Assembly (NCBI GenBank): GCA_958430865.1
Contig: CAUDNR010003779.1
Location: forward strand, 108,358 to 172,357
Source: Entrophospora sp. SA101
Taxonomy: Eukaryota > Glomeromycota > Glomeromycetes > Entrophosporales > Entrophosporaceae
Direction: 5' to 3'
Length of the DNA stretch: 64,000 bases
The notes under the pieces: generated by a model
Database searches by the model: none
What the model was told of the DNA's origin: nothing
The model's input: the letters and a program-made list of their open reading frames with translations, nothing else
In this document: positions 1 to 13,258 of the stretch, piece by piece
Numbering within the stretch: position 1 is the first letter of the stretch
Layout: every line of letters starts with the position of its first letter
Made by a program: the position numbers and the translations under genes

Positions 1-1475
1 TGTTTTTAAATTGTCTCTTTTTTGGTTCTATTTTATTGATTATTTGATCAATTTTTTGGTTTACAGTAGAAAGTTGATTTTGATAAGTTTTATAATGAAG
101 CAAGAAACCAAGAAAGAGCCAATTAACAACCCGCAAAAAAATTCATTATTGAATGTAAGCATTTTTTTTAAATGTTATCACAGATGAAAATACTGTTAAT
201 GTAAATTAACTTCATACTAATTATTTTATATAGGAATAATTCTATATATTACTAAAGTAATAGGAAAGATTATAAAACTGTTAACTAAATTTTGATCCCT
301 GGAATCCTTGATAATACAAATGTTCACTTTGTCTGGTTTTGTTGCAGCATGCCCCAATTGTAGCATTTTCATAAAATCCCAAATATTTGCTTCGGAAGGG
401 ACAATTAAGGTCTTGATGAAATAATTTCATCATTTAAATTGTATCCTTCACATAAGAATATTTTATTTATACATGTAGATGCTGAATGCAACCTTTTTAA
501 TGGTCGTGATTTATCACCAGACTTCCATCCAACCTGTTATTTAAAAATTATATAAATGGTTCAACTACAAAAAATATAATACAAAAATGTTTTTTTGAAT
601 ACTTTATGTGGATCTTGAATTTAGGTGGAATTCTAATACTACCACAAGCAAACTTCATAAATTTTGTTTTTTATCTAAGAATTCAATGTATTCTCCATAT
701 AGTTTCATTCTTGTTTTAGTTATTAATTCCTTTGGATTTTGGTAATCATCTAAATAATTCAATATATCACTTCCTTTTGTAACAATGTGATAAAGATATT
801 TTCCAATTGATCTCCAATGGGATATGCATTGGTTGAATATGAACTTATAAAGAATCAAAAAAAGCAATTGATGGAATTAATGGAACAAAATTCCTTGGTA
901 AAACGTTATTTTGTGATTTTGCGTTTATAAGACCACCTGTTAATCCAACTATTAGTTTGCCGGATAGAGATACAAGAGATCGTTCCATCAACAAGAAGTA
1001 GAATTGGAAGTAGTAGAAGACGTGGAAGGTCATCAAGCCCATTGTCATCATCAAGGAGATATTAAAAATTATAATTCGGGGAATGGTGAAGAGAGGTCAG
1101 AATGAGAAAGAAGTAATACATATACACATATATATTATAACGTTACAATTATTATGATTAATAAAAGAACTATTAATATTGAAACAACCTTAAAAAAATA
1201 ATATGAAATAGAAAAAAATTAATAAATCTTAAAATAATAATCAGATTTTGTTACAAAAAAGAATTATTGTTGATAATATTACTATAAGATTATAATTATT
1301 GAAACCAATATCATAGTTTGGTTGAAGTTCGGTAATTATTACTTTGAAGATGTTGATGGATTGATTTATTATTATTATCATCAATTGTTCGTTTGATCTT
1401 GATCTTGATACAATATTTGTTGTATAATAATCTATTATATTATAGTTAATGTTATTATCAATTGATATTGTTATT
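1..1475. other. AT-rich stretch with coding remnants
   Basis: No intact gene is supported. On the minus strand there are short open stretches, for example about 70 codons around 655-867 (containing the motif GEYIEFLDKKQ) and a shorter one around 300-420. They have more complex composition than the surrounding AT-rich DNA but no family I recognise and no convincing start or splice sites. I read them as decayed coding or transposon sequence. Confidence 0.3.
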
Positions 1476-1479
1476 ATTA

Positions 1480-1755
1480 ACTTTTTTCTAAAACGGGTTG
1501 TTTCTCCTTCATGAGTTGGTGGTGATTGTTGTAGATGACGTTTCTTATCTTGTGGGTGGCGAGGCCTATACTTGTACTCTAATAATCTCTTTGTATGTCT
1601 TTCTGATATTTGAGGTCTAACTTCCAAAGGTTTTCCATGCCACATTTTCCAAATTTTTTGGAAACATCATTATTAAAGATTCCAGCATTTTTAGCAACTA
1701 TATGCGCTTGGAGGTCTCGGGTATGGTCGAGAATGATAGTTGGATTAGAAATAAT
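1480..1755 (-). pseudogene. HMG-box (MATA_HMG-like) pseudogene
   Basis: Minus-strand reading gives the helices and tail of a fungal MATA-type HMG box in pieces. First comes a segment containing AHIVAKNAGIFNNDVSKKFGK. In another frame this continues as MWHGKPLEVR. The box ends with the basic tail LLEYKYRPRHPQDKKR, typical of the family (YKYRPRR..KK). A one-base loss in an A-run at the GKMW junction would explain the main frame change; a second change is possible between PLEVR and the tail, where the alternative frame reads LKYQKDIQRDY then a stop. No intact N-terminal segment (the RPxNxFxxYR helix) is present; NPTIILDHTR lies in its place. An inverted-repeat element sits about 100 bp upstream. 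It is the fourth HMG-box locus of the window and probably a dead paralogue of the three intact ones. Confidence 0.7.
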
Positions 1756-1849
1756 TCTGATTTTACAATTAATTTTATAATTTGCACAGTAAATTTTACA
1801 TGACTTAAAAATCCAATTCATTTGTGTCACTTGGTAGCATACCCATATA

Positions 1850-2091
1850 GGGTCTGTACTAGGAAAATCAAGCTTCCAGCTATTTTTTTTTTTTTTACTC
1901 TCTAATACTAATAAAGGATTTACAGCTGGTGAAAAAATTGGTCCCTGTTTGCATAGTAATAGTAGAAAAATGAGATACAAGGCTTGGAATATTTTCTTTA
2001 TATATAAAAAACATGTGTAACCAAATTTATAAGGGTTGTTACTAAAAATAGATTTTTTGTCTGGAAGCTTGATTTTCCTAGTACAAACCCC
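1850..2091. mobile_element. Inverted-repeat element (MITE-like), about 242 bp
   Basis: Two arms of about 30 bp face each other. The left begins GGGTCTGTACTAGG and runs to 1879. The right arm (2061-2091), reverse-complemented, begins GGGGTTTGTACTAGG and matches nearly throughout, including the inner AATCAAGCTTCCAG. The interior is AT-rich and non-coding. No clear target-site duplication is seen, so the superfamily is open. It lies just upstream of the HMG-box relic. Confidence 0.6.
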
Positions 2092-2124
2092 ATTTGTTAG
2101 GACATTATTCACACTTTAAAAAAC

Positions 2125-2700
2125 TCAGTGCGCATTATGCATTATACAATTTTGCCTACATCTAATATGGACCTCATGAATCACCGGAAGAGTTATCATG
2201 AATATTATTTGTAATGATCCAATTGTAATATCATTTACATTCATTTTGCTAAATGAGAGCATAAATTCCAGGTTTTGCAAATGAACATTTTTTATGACAA
2301 CTTGTACACTTGCTTTCATATATGTCATTTTCTTTTTCTTGACCTTGAATAAATTTCCTCCATACACCTCTAAGTTGTATGCCATGATTAATAGAATTAC
2401 TTGATTCTTTTCTCAGTCTTTGTTCATTTATAAAAATTTTTGTCACAAAAGAAATTTATCTATTATTACAATGATCTTATATGTAAATTGACTCTGGTTT
2501 CTTTGTTCTGGTATGGCATATGGAAATATGAGTTCGCACTTATGATTACATTCTTGTAATATTGATGATGATGCTTCTTCAATTTGTTTGATACTACTTT
2601 CATTATAGTTTTTTTTAAGTTTGTATTCTCCATGAATATTTGACTGATAATTGTGAAAATTTAAGCATATACATTTGAACAACATTTTCCAAGTCCCCAA
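2125..2700 (-). pseudogene. Degenerate coding relic, family unknown
   Basis: Three adjacent open stretches in different minus-strand frames (2700-2443, 2446-2249, 2385-2125) abut or overlap. This is what one protein broken by frameshifts would give. The middle part has a cysteine pattern, CTSCHKKCSFAKPG, and the first has ECNHKCELIFPYAIPEQ, so a small zinc-binding segment is possible. I do not recognise the family. It may belong to a transposon or to a lineage-specific gene. Confidence 0.3.
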
Positions 2701-5700
2701 GATGTGTTAAAACATGGTAACCTAAAATAGCTCCAAGTGCAACTTTTCTAAAAATCTTAATTTGTCTTTTAAACATCAATAACAATCAGCTCAACATGAT
2801 ATTTCAGTAAGCATTTTCTTATTAATACATAACATCTGTTACTTAATAAACAAATGACTATTTATGCTAAATATTTATTTGATTATTTTCAAGTGAGTCA
2901 ATACTTTTTTTAGGGGTGTTTACTCAATATATAATTCAAATACAAATCACTTATTATAAAACTTACCTACAAGGCTTACTCAGATATTCAATTGTTATCA
3001 AAGAAAATAACCCTATTTAATAATGTAATACTACTGATATCATGTAGTGTTCCTATTGAACCAGACCAAACTGAACTTTTGACCATGTTCAAGTTTGGTT
3101 CAACAAAGCTCAGTTCAGGTTCAGTAAAGCAAAGGTTCAGTTCAAGTTCAGTTCCGGTTTAAAATTTTCAATTCAGGTTCAGTTCAAGTTCTGTTGCTTA
3201 TTAATCAATATCTGGAATTACGTCATTAAATGGGGATAGAACAAAATGAAGAATCAAACAAAGACATTCAGATTGGAGTAAACCGGATTTCACTAGATAT
3301 GTTACATTAATTATTCCTTTAATAAGTTTTAACGAAAAAAAACCAAGCCTTTTAAAAAGGCATTTGATGAAAATGTATCTTATTTTACTACCCGTATGAA
3401 AGAGAGTATTCAGAACAGAAAAAAAATTCATAAATATATATTAAAGTTGTAAAATTTTGGGGTGGAATTTAACTAATTTAATATTAATTTTAATTTTTAA
3501 ATGTCGTGTGATGGAATTTTTTGGCGCATGGCGCAGGAATTAAAGAGTTCCCGCGTCATATTTGAATTTTAATTTACAATCTAAAACCTTTTTATTTTTT
3601 TTTAAGTATAGTTGTATTATCAATTACATTTATAAAATTTATAAGAGATAAACAAAAATAAATATCCCCGTATCAAAGAAATTTTTGTTCCTGTGATCAA
3701 CGTTACACCACTCATTTTTCGATTTTTAATTTTGGTAAAAAGCCCAAATCTATTTTGATAACGCCCCAAAGATTTTTTTGAAGAGAAAAATAGCCATTAC
3801 ACAAACTATTCTGAAGTATTTTGAATTCCTAGAATTAGTTAATAGACAACTCATATTTTGCAAATATTTATTAACATTGACGTAATTTTTCTAGATGTAT
3901 ACTAACACAAGCCCTAAAAACTTAGTAAATGTAAAAATTCGCGTTATTACATTATAGACAAGGTTTCCAGGAGTAAAAAATCATTTCTGTGACCATTCCG
4001 CTCCTGGAATTTACACTTCCCTACTGGGAACATGTGTCTATAAAATATAGTCTCACAACAAAAAGGTATAGTAAAAAAGGTAATAATAATGGTATTACAA
4101 GGAAAATTGAAAAATTTTATCTTTATTATTTGATTTCCCTTATATGTATGTTTGTGATTATACTGATATGTAACACCCAATCCAACATGCTGGCTTGCAA
4201 AGAGAACAATATCTGCATTTTAAGGGATTTGCTATTGTTTTCTCAAAAAACCAAAATGTTGGATTCCAGTCGAGACTACTACCTCTCTTAGTAGCCGAAA
4301 TTGCGAAGCACTTTGGGCAAAAATCAATTTTTTGCAAGCCTAAACTATTTTTTATTAATGGCCAAAATTAGGCGAAGTTTTTTTTAAAATTATTTAAAGT
4401 TCATTCTTATAGAAGCCCAAACTGTTGCAAAAGCTATTTTTTTTCAAAAATAGTTTGGACCATAATTCCTAAATATCGATATTCTTTTTGTTATTAATAT
4501 CGTGCAAAAATGATTCACAAACGTGAAAATTAATCTTTAATTCTCGATGTTTATCTAGGTTAGTATCCATACATTTGTATGCCAATTCAATCAATGTAAA
4601 TGTTGTGTATTATTGGGAAAGTCAGGTTTTCTTAATCCTTCGCATAACTTTATTATGTGATTGAATGGTAGTCAACCTATTGAAATGCCTGATATTAAAG
4701 CTCCAAAACTACAAATGTCTGAGGCTATTATATAGGGCTCGCCTTTAAAACTTCAGGAACTAGGTATAGTAATCTCCAAATATATATATATCATTACTTT
4801 ATTTAATGAAGTCGGTTAGATAACTCTAAACATGTTATCTATGTATAATTATAATTATAATTATAATTATAATTTTTTCTTTGAAGAATATTTTTACATT
4901 ATGAAGATTATGATGAGTAATTTTTTTGCTGCAAACCATTAATAATCTCTAAAAGAATACAGTCTTATTAAAATTGGTTGGTAAATATTCCCATATTTTA
5001 TATTATAATGCGTTGCAAATGATGAATTATTAAGTTATTGAACTAGCAAAATATAAATGTTAATGAATGGTCAATAGTAATGAATTATCAATTATTTTTT
5101 AAAAAATAATAGATAATTCACTTACCTCGTTAAGGGATTCTCAGAGATATTTTCAGGATTATGTAATTTTTTTCATAAAAAATCCTATATTTACCACCAT
5201 ACATTCTATTATTAATTATATGCAATGTTTTTCGTAAAAATCTTCTACGAAAAGTATCCCCTCGATAAAGAAAAGTTGGTTAGTACAATAAATATTTACA
5301 ATTTGTATACCTGAAATATAAATAAAATATAAATATTCCAATTGCAAATTTTTGTTGTGTGTAGTACAAGTAGTCGGATTAAAAATTTTTAACAACGAAC
5401 CCTCTGTCCATTACAATCCTATAAACTTAGGTTTCTTCCGCAAAGGTTGCAGCGACTATTTTTATTAAAACAACTTTTAAAGAAAACGTCATTTTGAAAT
5501 ATTTTAAATTGTGCGATGACAAAAACGATAATCAATCGATTAACCAATCATATACTTTTTTTTTTAGTGTAATTGTCTGCGACATACCTAATTATTTCAT
5601 CGCGACCTTTTTTTATGAATTTAATTTTTTACGTGACTTAATTAATTACTTTTAATAATACACGAGTATCTAACCATACGAGTGAAAAAAGAAAGAATTA

Positions 5701-6777
5701 AAACAATGAAAGGAAGACATTTTAAAACGTTCTAACAATGCTTTGAAATTACAAAATTTTTTTATAGATTACGAATTTCAATGATTTCTAAAAAGATATC
5801 GTCATTTGTTTATATTATTATTTAATATAAAAAAAGTAACAAACAGGTTACTTTGTGACATGGTATAAAATATACTTTGCGGTAAATGTCATTTATTTAT
5901 TTGGGTTGACACGTTAAATATATAAATTTAATAAAACTAAAAATTTGAGATCGTCAAAATTAACAAAGGATTTAGGAAAAGAAAGGAGAGTGAACAAAGG
6001 ATTAGCATAAGAATTGTTCTTTTTTTTTAGCGTTAGTAAAAAAAATTTTTTTCAATATTAATAAAATGACATTTTGTTTTGAGTAATGTATATATTCTGT
6101 TTATGATATTGTAGTACAAGTATAGTTAAAGGCAATATGTGTAAGTTTTCTTTATGTCGTAGAACGTCACACTGCATATATATATATATAGTTTTTTTTG
6201 AGGACTTGAACTAAAAAATTACTTTCTTTATGATACATAAATTAATTCATTAATAACAATCATGAAACATCGGCTCGTATATCGAAAAAGCTCGCTATCG
6301 ATTTAACCACGAGATAACCGAGGAATTCGTTAATTAATTAATTTAATCGCTCTTATCTCATCGCCGCAATTTTCATCGTGATAGTAAGTATGGAAAATAA
6401 TGAAAACAATAAAAATTTTTTGAAATTATAATTAATTATAATTTTCTTTAAAAAAAACTGTAGATTATCAATTCAAAAAAATAAACATAAGCCGACATCA
6501 AAAAAATTCTTTCGCAAAATCATTGCAAAAATTATGGATTAGTTCGATAAAAAATTGAAATTTTTTTATATATTTTTTTTATTTAACTTTAAGCATAAAT
6601 TTAAATCTTATAAGCATCATATGTCATATCATAAATAATAAAAATTTTGTTGCATATATACGAATCACAATAATTGAAAAAAATGAAAAATGAAAGCATA
6701 TAAAAAAATGAAAAAACGAAAAATAACGAAATCAAAATTACGAAAATACTAATTAAACGAACGAATAACGAAATTAT
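2701..6777. other. Gene-free AT-rich stretch
   Basis: No supported gene. Items seen: a degenerate run of GTTCAG/TTCAAG-like hexamers at about 3060-3195, a dispersed repeat at 4271-4461 (listed separately), an (ATAATT)n run near 4845-4875 and a (TA)n run near 6175-6190. The open stretch at 3989-4291 overlaps the dispersed repeat and looks fortuitous. Confidence 0.5.
4271..4461. repeat. Dispersed repeat, copy A
   Basis: Shares with 10661-10764 the opening CTACCTCTCTTAGTAGC, the block TTTGGGCAAAAAT, and the end AAATAGTTTGGACC. This copy carries an extra interior segment. It is non-coding. A shorter, inverted echo of the end motif (GCCCAGACTATTTTT) occurs inside the tandem duplication at 23173-23631. 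Confidence 0.55.
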
Positions 6778-7392
6778 TTAAAAATCAGAACACATATAAA
6801 TTGGCGTGAAGTTGATGTTAAACAACTCCCCTATAACATAGTTATCGTCACATATGTTTATGAAATTAGAAAAAAAATCAATATTTTGACATTGCTGTTC
6901 AAAGACGGTGGGATCGTGTCGGGTGTCAGTGGTAGGTGTGGCGGTGGCTGTTGTAGGCTTTGGCTTTTTTGAGGTCCGTTTGTGGACTTTATGGCCCATC
7001 GAACGGACTTTTAGGATGGACTTGTCTCGTTTTGGTTGGTATTTGTAGGTTGGAAACTTTTCATTGAAAAGCTGTTGAGCAATCTTATATAATTGGATGA
7101 AAGGTTCCTTTTCATTGGCCGAGAACTGCCTCCACAGCATTGATTGGGATTTTGACAGCACTGTCTGGTTGTTGTGGCCAGGGATTGATTTTGAAGTTGC
7201 AAATCTGTTGAAAACAGATTTGAACTGAAAAAAGCAGTTGGATACACGCCCAACCGTGTTATTTTTTTTAGAGGGTAATATAGGATGATGGCCTTTGGCC
7301 ACACAAATGAACTCGTTCAAATTATTTTTGAAATAGAGCACCATTTGCTCTATAAGTTCCTCATCGTTCGCCTCTTTAATACAAACTGACAT
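6778..7392 (-). CDS. HMG-box protein, MATA_HMG-like (204 aa)
   Basis: Single uninterrupted reading frame starting at an ATG at 7392. Residues about 48-122 form an HMG box: RVSNCFFQFKSVFNRF (helix 1 region), SKSQSMLWRQFSANEK (with the conserved W of helix 2), then FIQLYKIAQQLFNEKFPTYK and the basic tail YKYQPKRDK. HMG boxes of this type bind the DNA minor groove and act as transcription factors; related proteins sit at fungal mating-type loci. After the box there is a Lys/Thr-rich linker (KRTSKKPKPTTATATPTT) and a hydrophobic C-terminus. The canonical RPxNxF opening is changed to RVSNCF and helix 1 is longer than usual, so it is divergent. Divergently oriented relative to the two other intact HMG genes. 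Role in mating is not shown by the sequence. Confidence 0.8.
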   Translation of the reverse strand: MSVCIKEANDEELIEQMVLYFKNNLNEFICVAKGHHPILPSKKNNTVGRVSNCFFQFKSVFNRFATSKSIPGHNNQTVLSKSQSMLWRQFSANEKEPFIQLYKIAQQLFNEKFPTYKYQPKRDKSILKVRSMGHKVHKRTSKKPKPTTATATPTTDTRHDPTVFEQQCQNIDFFSNFINICDDNYVIGELFNINFTPIYMCSDF

Positions 7393-9730
7393 ATTGATTG
7401 TTCGTTATTCCTCGTTTTATTACGTGATGTGATTATTTTTTTGTTGTGTTATATGATCTTTTGTTTCGATAGAGAATGAATAAAATAAATAACAACGAAT
7501 ATTGTGAATTATTTAATTATAACCATTATCATGTTGGCTTTGCCTGTATTTATACTTTTTGAAAATCTAAAACGTTCATTTATTTTAGTTAATTTTCCTA
7601 CAAATAAACATTTAATGGAATCAGGATTAATCTTCCTAGAATATTTTTCAAAGTGCATTTATTTAAAATTACTAAATTAGTATTATAAATGTGTGTTCTT
7701 TCATATATTTTTATTATTATGGGAATTTCAATTTCAATTTTATTTGCAAATACACTAAGGTTAATGATGATTTCTCGGGAAAGTCAAATCCACAGTTTGT
7801 GATTAGTTTTTTAATGAACGTGGTTGTATTTGGAAAAATATGATTGGTAAAGAACATCGCCAAAGAAGCAACATTATAAGGGAAAATTTGTGGAGTAAAT
7901 TTCCAGTGTTTGTGTTTATGATTATTATTATTTATGTTTTTCTGTACAATTTGTGGATTTAGAATTATGTTGAAAGAAATATAATACGTAACAGCATTAA
8001 TTATCACATCAATGAAGCGATGGATTTGTCGTTTTGCAGGAAATTAAAGGAGATCATCAACGATTTTTTTTCCACATTTTCGAATTAAGCTTAAACATAA
8101 TTAAAAATTCCAAACTTAAAATTGTTATTATGTGATCATCGCCCATTATCATAAAATTAAATTAGAAAATGAATTAATATTAGTAACCATTGAATGCATT
8201 CGTTTAGTTACTGATTAATTCGTTCATTCATTCATTTCCTTATTTGTAAGATTTTGATCAAACAAATATAATATTTATCCATTAGGGTTTTCCCCAAGAA
8301 ATTATTTTTAATAATTCGCAAATAATAACTAAGCCGTTAACCGGCAGGGTTAATGCTGTATTAATGTTAAGTTATTTATCGGGCGGAATAAAAAATTCCG
8401 AAATTAATATTAATAGTTATTGTTATATGCAACTATATGTATTAGTTCAATTTTCATTTTAGATTTTTACCCCGTAATACTGTGACACAAAATCAAAGCA
8501 AGATATTTAACTTGTTATTTTTATTGCTAAACATTAAATTAATCCTTTATAATTGTGAATAATCATAATGTTGATTGATTTTTTAAAATCGACATTGCTA
8601 CATGTAGTATTTAGAATATTTTTAAAATAAATGATTAAATATTAATATTAACATAATAATATATGTTAATAGGACCCTTGAATATACTTAATATACTAGA
8701 ATTGCGCCAAACCGCGCCCGTACCAAAATGATATCTAAATGCTAATCAATAATAATACTAATAATAATCGCACTCCGTTTCGTCGATCATTTTTAAAATG
8801 ACGATTTTAAAGCTTCTTATTATTCATTAATCATTCATTACACAGAAGAAAATTTAAAAATGACAATGCTATATTTTACAAGCATTCATTCACATTACTA
8901 AACAAATTCTAAAAATTATAGTAAACGCATATATAGTGAACTTTCTGGGATTAAAAAATCTTTTTATTTTTTTTCTGTAGTTATTTTGCTTCCAATGTTA
9001 TAAAATTTTCAAGAAAAAATAAAAAAAAACAAAAATATTGATATTGATAATATGAAGAAAAAAGTAAAAGCAATTCTTTGTAAAATAACAAAGTCATTAA
9101 ATAGAAAAATTACTAAAAAGACCATTAACTTTGATCGTATTTAAATAAAAAGAATTTGGGCTTTACCTTTCAACAAAAGTTGCAATAAACATCTAGCCAC
9201 ATTACATATTTGAGAAAGAAAAGTCGGCGAAAGATACCGTACATACTTGTATTGAAATGAGTGTTTTTCTTACCTTCTTTTGTTTATATATGTGTTTCTT
9301 TTTTTTTTTTTTTTTTTTTGACAGTTCTTTTCTCATAAACTGGAATTGTAAGATTTTAATTGCAACCAATCTCGTAATTACCATGGAATCTCGAAATGTT
9401 CATAATTTTTAAAGCATCATTATGATAAATATACATTCATTTGTTGGTTTGTAAAGTTATCACAAAAAATTTAATTATAAATGGTTAGAACACCCATGAA
9501 CTTGTATAATTTAAAAGAACACTTAATAATTTACTATTATGGGATCTTTAGCTCCAACGAGATCAGATTTTTAAAAAATCTTCTTATAGAGACTTTGTTG
9601 TGGAATAATGTGTTTAACGAAATGTTAACAGCGTTGTAAAATTATTGCGTCAAATTCACTACTATTAAGTCAAAAACGACGAACGTAAAAGTTTAAATAA
9701 AAAATTACGACTTAAAATAAAAAATTTTAT

Positions 9731-10093
9731 TTAATTGAAATTTATTGAAGTAAAAATTACAATTTTTTTATTCATTACGAGGGTTTGCATTATATTACTT
9801 ATCATTACAATAACTATGACAACATCATCAACTATTATTAATAAAAATCGAATGTTATCAAAAACACCAATAGCATAAATGCCAATCAATTCATTATCTG
9901 CCAAACAATCAATTTCGTTGACATTGTTTCCAAAACAACCCCATAAAATTTGAGTACGTAAGCTTTCGTATTCTTTAGCTTTAGCGTGCAGATAAAAGGC
10001 TGTTTGTCCAACTACTGATAGTAAACATAAATTCAATATAATTTCAGTAGTTTTAAGTGGTGCGTTAATTCGGAATTCATTTTCCTGTACATA
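9731..10093 (-). CDS. Unrecognised open reading frame, possibly one exon
   Basis: An open frame begins just after a good 3' splice site (TACAG at about 10094 on the minus strand) and continues through a hydrophobic stretch (TEIILNLCLLSVVGQTAFYL), then KAKEYESLRTQILWGCFGNN and IDCLADNELIGIYAIGVFDN, before becoming AT-biased (poly-I/V). The first 80 or so residues look like real protein; the tail may be intron read-through. No ATG is present near the start, which fits an internal exon or a relic. Family not recognised. Confidence 0.3.
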   Translation of the reverse strand, partial: YVQENEFRINAPLKTTEIILNLCLLSVVGQTAFYLHAKAKEYESLRTQILWGCFGNNVNEIDCLADNELIGIYAIGVFDNIRFLLIIVDDVVIVIVMISNIMQTLVMNKKIVIFTSINFN

Positions 10094-10660
10094 TTAATAC
10101 TCAGGGCTGGTTCTCTATAACTCCGTATGTTTCAGGATTTTCTTCCATGTGTGAGGATTTTTTATAGGATCAATTTACTCAAAATCAAAAAAAAAAAAAG
10201 GAGATAAAATTTTGTGAAAATTCTTGGAAAAAAATAATATCAAATATAAATTGACTATTATGTACAGTATAGTGCATTATCAAACTATTGTTATGCATAC
10301 CCAAATTATTACAAAGGCCTCAAAAAGGCTCTGTATAGAATTAGTTAAAATTTCCAAAAAAGTAAATCTCATAATAAAAAGTCATATTGTGTGTCAAAAA
10401 TGTCAAAATTAATATTTTAGGAATTTGGTTAACGTAGTACATGGAAAATACCGGAGCCTATCACCCGTTTTATTTCTTAGATATTTTACTATGTGAATTG
10501 ACCCAGCTACAACAGTAAAATATTAATACAATTTTTGGGTCCTAATACATAATAATAAACTTTCATATTTTTTTTTTTTGTTTTATCATTTTTTTTAAAC
10601 AATTACTCCAAATATTATTGTCTTCTAATTCTTATACGATATACCACTAAAATTTCTGGT

Positions 10661-10764
10661 CGAAACTACCTCTCTTAGTAGCTTGAAATTATCGAAATAC
10701 TTTTGGGCAAAAATTAATTTTTTATAATTGCTAAAGCTACTTTTTTTCGAAAATAGTTTGGACC
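10661..10764. repeat. Dispersed repeat, copy B
   Basis: Shorter relative of 4271-4461. It opens with CTACCTCTCTTAGTAGC, contains TTTTGGGCAAAAAT and closes with AAATAGTTTGGACC. The pair suggests an uncharacterised interspersed family. Confidence 0.55.
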
Positions 10765-13258
10765 GAAAACCTTATATATCGTTGAGAAAGTATCCTTGTA
10801 TTTTTAGCTTGAAGCAGCAAGGAATTGGCTGATAATATGATAAGAAGAGTGAAAGCGTGTTATGGAAATCCAATAAGATATCAATTAACCTTTGCTAACA
10901 TTTCAATTAATTTTTATAAAGAGAAATTTAAAATTTTTTACAAAAGTTGACTTGGCAACAAAACTCTGTCGAGTAGTGATTTGTACCATATTCAGCAAAA
11001 TGTAGAAGTTCAAGCATTTGTGACCCAAATTTTAATCAAAAGTGAGTTTACTTATACCAATTTGATGGAAATCATTTCCAATAAATTTAACAATGATAAT
11101 TATGGCAAGTATAAGGTGCTTCCCGACCAAATAATGAAAGTGATCGACAACCACAGAAGTGGAAAGAATCAAAGCGTGATTGGCTTATTATAGAAAATAT
11201 TTAATATTAGTGATTTGTATAGTGTTTTTTAAGCATTACAACAGTAATCTATCTACCGTATAGTTTTCGGGATCCTAGAGTGGATTTAGAATTGGACGGG
11301 CAGGAAACACTAGAGATATAGCATCAAAGAATTTCAACTATTATTTTTTATATTATTATTTTTAGGCAAAAATTGAGCCTTTGTCAAATAAAAATAAAAA
11401 AAAACCATTGATTTACTTTTTTACTTATTTCAAGATTTACTACTTTCGTCAAGTGTTTTATTTTAGTCAAATTATCAAAATGACCCTCTGTGAGAAACCA
11501 TCTTTAGTCAATGTTGTAGTCGTGTCAACGACTAAAGTCAAAAGTTTCATCATGTATCATTAATATGTAAATTGTTATTTTGAAATCTGGAAATTCATTT
11601 CACTTTGATGTATTCAAAAATACCATTCAAAGAAGTAGGTGTTTTTCAAGTTATGACCACAAGCATTAAATATAATTTCAACCAGATCTTATAAACCGAA
11701 GGCAGGTCTACGCAAACTTATTTATCATCAGATTTGCTTGTTCTTATTAAAGAAGATGTAAATAACGAGAACTTACTTTACTCTATTTTGCATATGCTAC
11801 TCATATTTTATTTCCAATAGATAAAATGATGTTGCATGTCAGTTCTAGTTGGGATGATTGATGTTATAGCAACATTCACTAACATCAAATCAAACAAAAT
11901 AACCACCAGAAGGAATAAAATTTTCGCAATATGTAATTAGCTCTGCTTTTCTGATATCGGGTAACTAACACTATTAAAAAATCAAATTTAAACATACGGT
12001 AAGCATTTGTTAAGGTGTGCAGCTTTAGTTACAAAGGACCAACTTTTGATAAAGCCATAAGTCTTAACGAATGTTTAACTATTGTTAAATTTATTTTTTT
12101 ACCAGCGCAAATAACCTTAGAACTCCCAGCTAAATGTGATTCATTATTACTTTGCGAGTTTATGATTTCAGAAAAACATTGTTCAAGTGTTTTTATCAAA
12201 TACGGCTCACAAGCCATCATTAAAAATGAAGATTCCTTTTCTTTTTTTCTTTTTTTTTTTTTTGATAAACAAAATCACAATTGTAGATGATATGATATTT
12301 GTAACCATTATGTGCAATGGATTCACATTAATTATCACGATTATTCTTTGGGTTTCTCCATCTTGAACTTAAACAATATACCTGGGACCCAATAAAATAT
12401 ATTACAGTTACAAACTAATGTTAAATCGTGCAACTTTTAATATTTTTATTATCATGAGATAAATCATTAAATTTTATAATACTGTATTTTGTATTTCATT
12501 TGCATTAGATTTTCAACTTTTTTTAAAATCAAAAAATTTATATGTAATTGAAACGCAAATCATCTACACTCAAAAGTTGAAAAACTTGAAATATGACATC
12601 AGAATTTAGTATTAAAAAAGAAATTAGAATTGATTGATTCATTTCATTTTTATTTTTCCCGTAGATCATTCTTAATTTAATAATTATATTAAATGAATAA
12701 ATATAAATTTCATTTCAATATAATAATTTATTTATTTAAATTATTATTGTTATTCGAAACATAATTATAGTAGTCATAGTTACCTCCCATCCATTCCTTT
12801 CTTCATTCCTGAAAAGAAATTATATGAATTTGTGTTACTACAAGTGTCGATCATTTATCACCTTTATTTTTTAAAGTTTTAATGTTTTTAAAATCTAACC
12901 AATTAGTTTTGAAGCAAGAGCCATAAAACATAAAACCTATCGGTTAAACATTTTTGAAATGATGTAAATTTTTTTTTGGATATTTAAAGCCATCCATATA
13001 TTATTATAAAACATTCTAGATTATTATAGACGATCTGCAATTCCCAAAATTGAAATTCAAAATGCAAAATGACGTTCTTTCCTTTGAAATTGTTTTAATA
13101 TAAAAATAGCTAATGCAGCCCTTTTCCTTTTTTGATGTAATATAAATCATCTAATAAATATAAACCTATTCAATTTCCATATAAATTATTGTCAAATGAG
13201 AATGAGGTTTTTCATTATGTAAACATTCAAATTCCCTAAATCATTTATCTTTTTTTTG

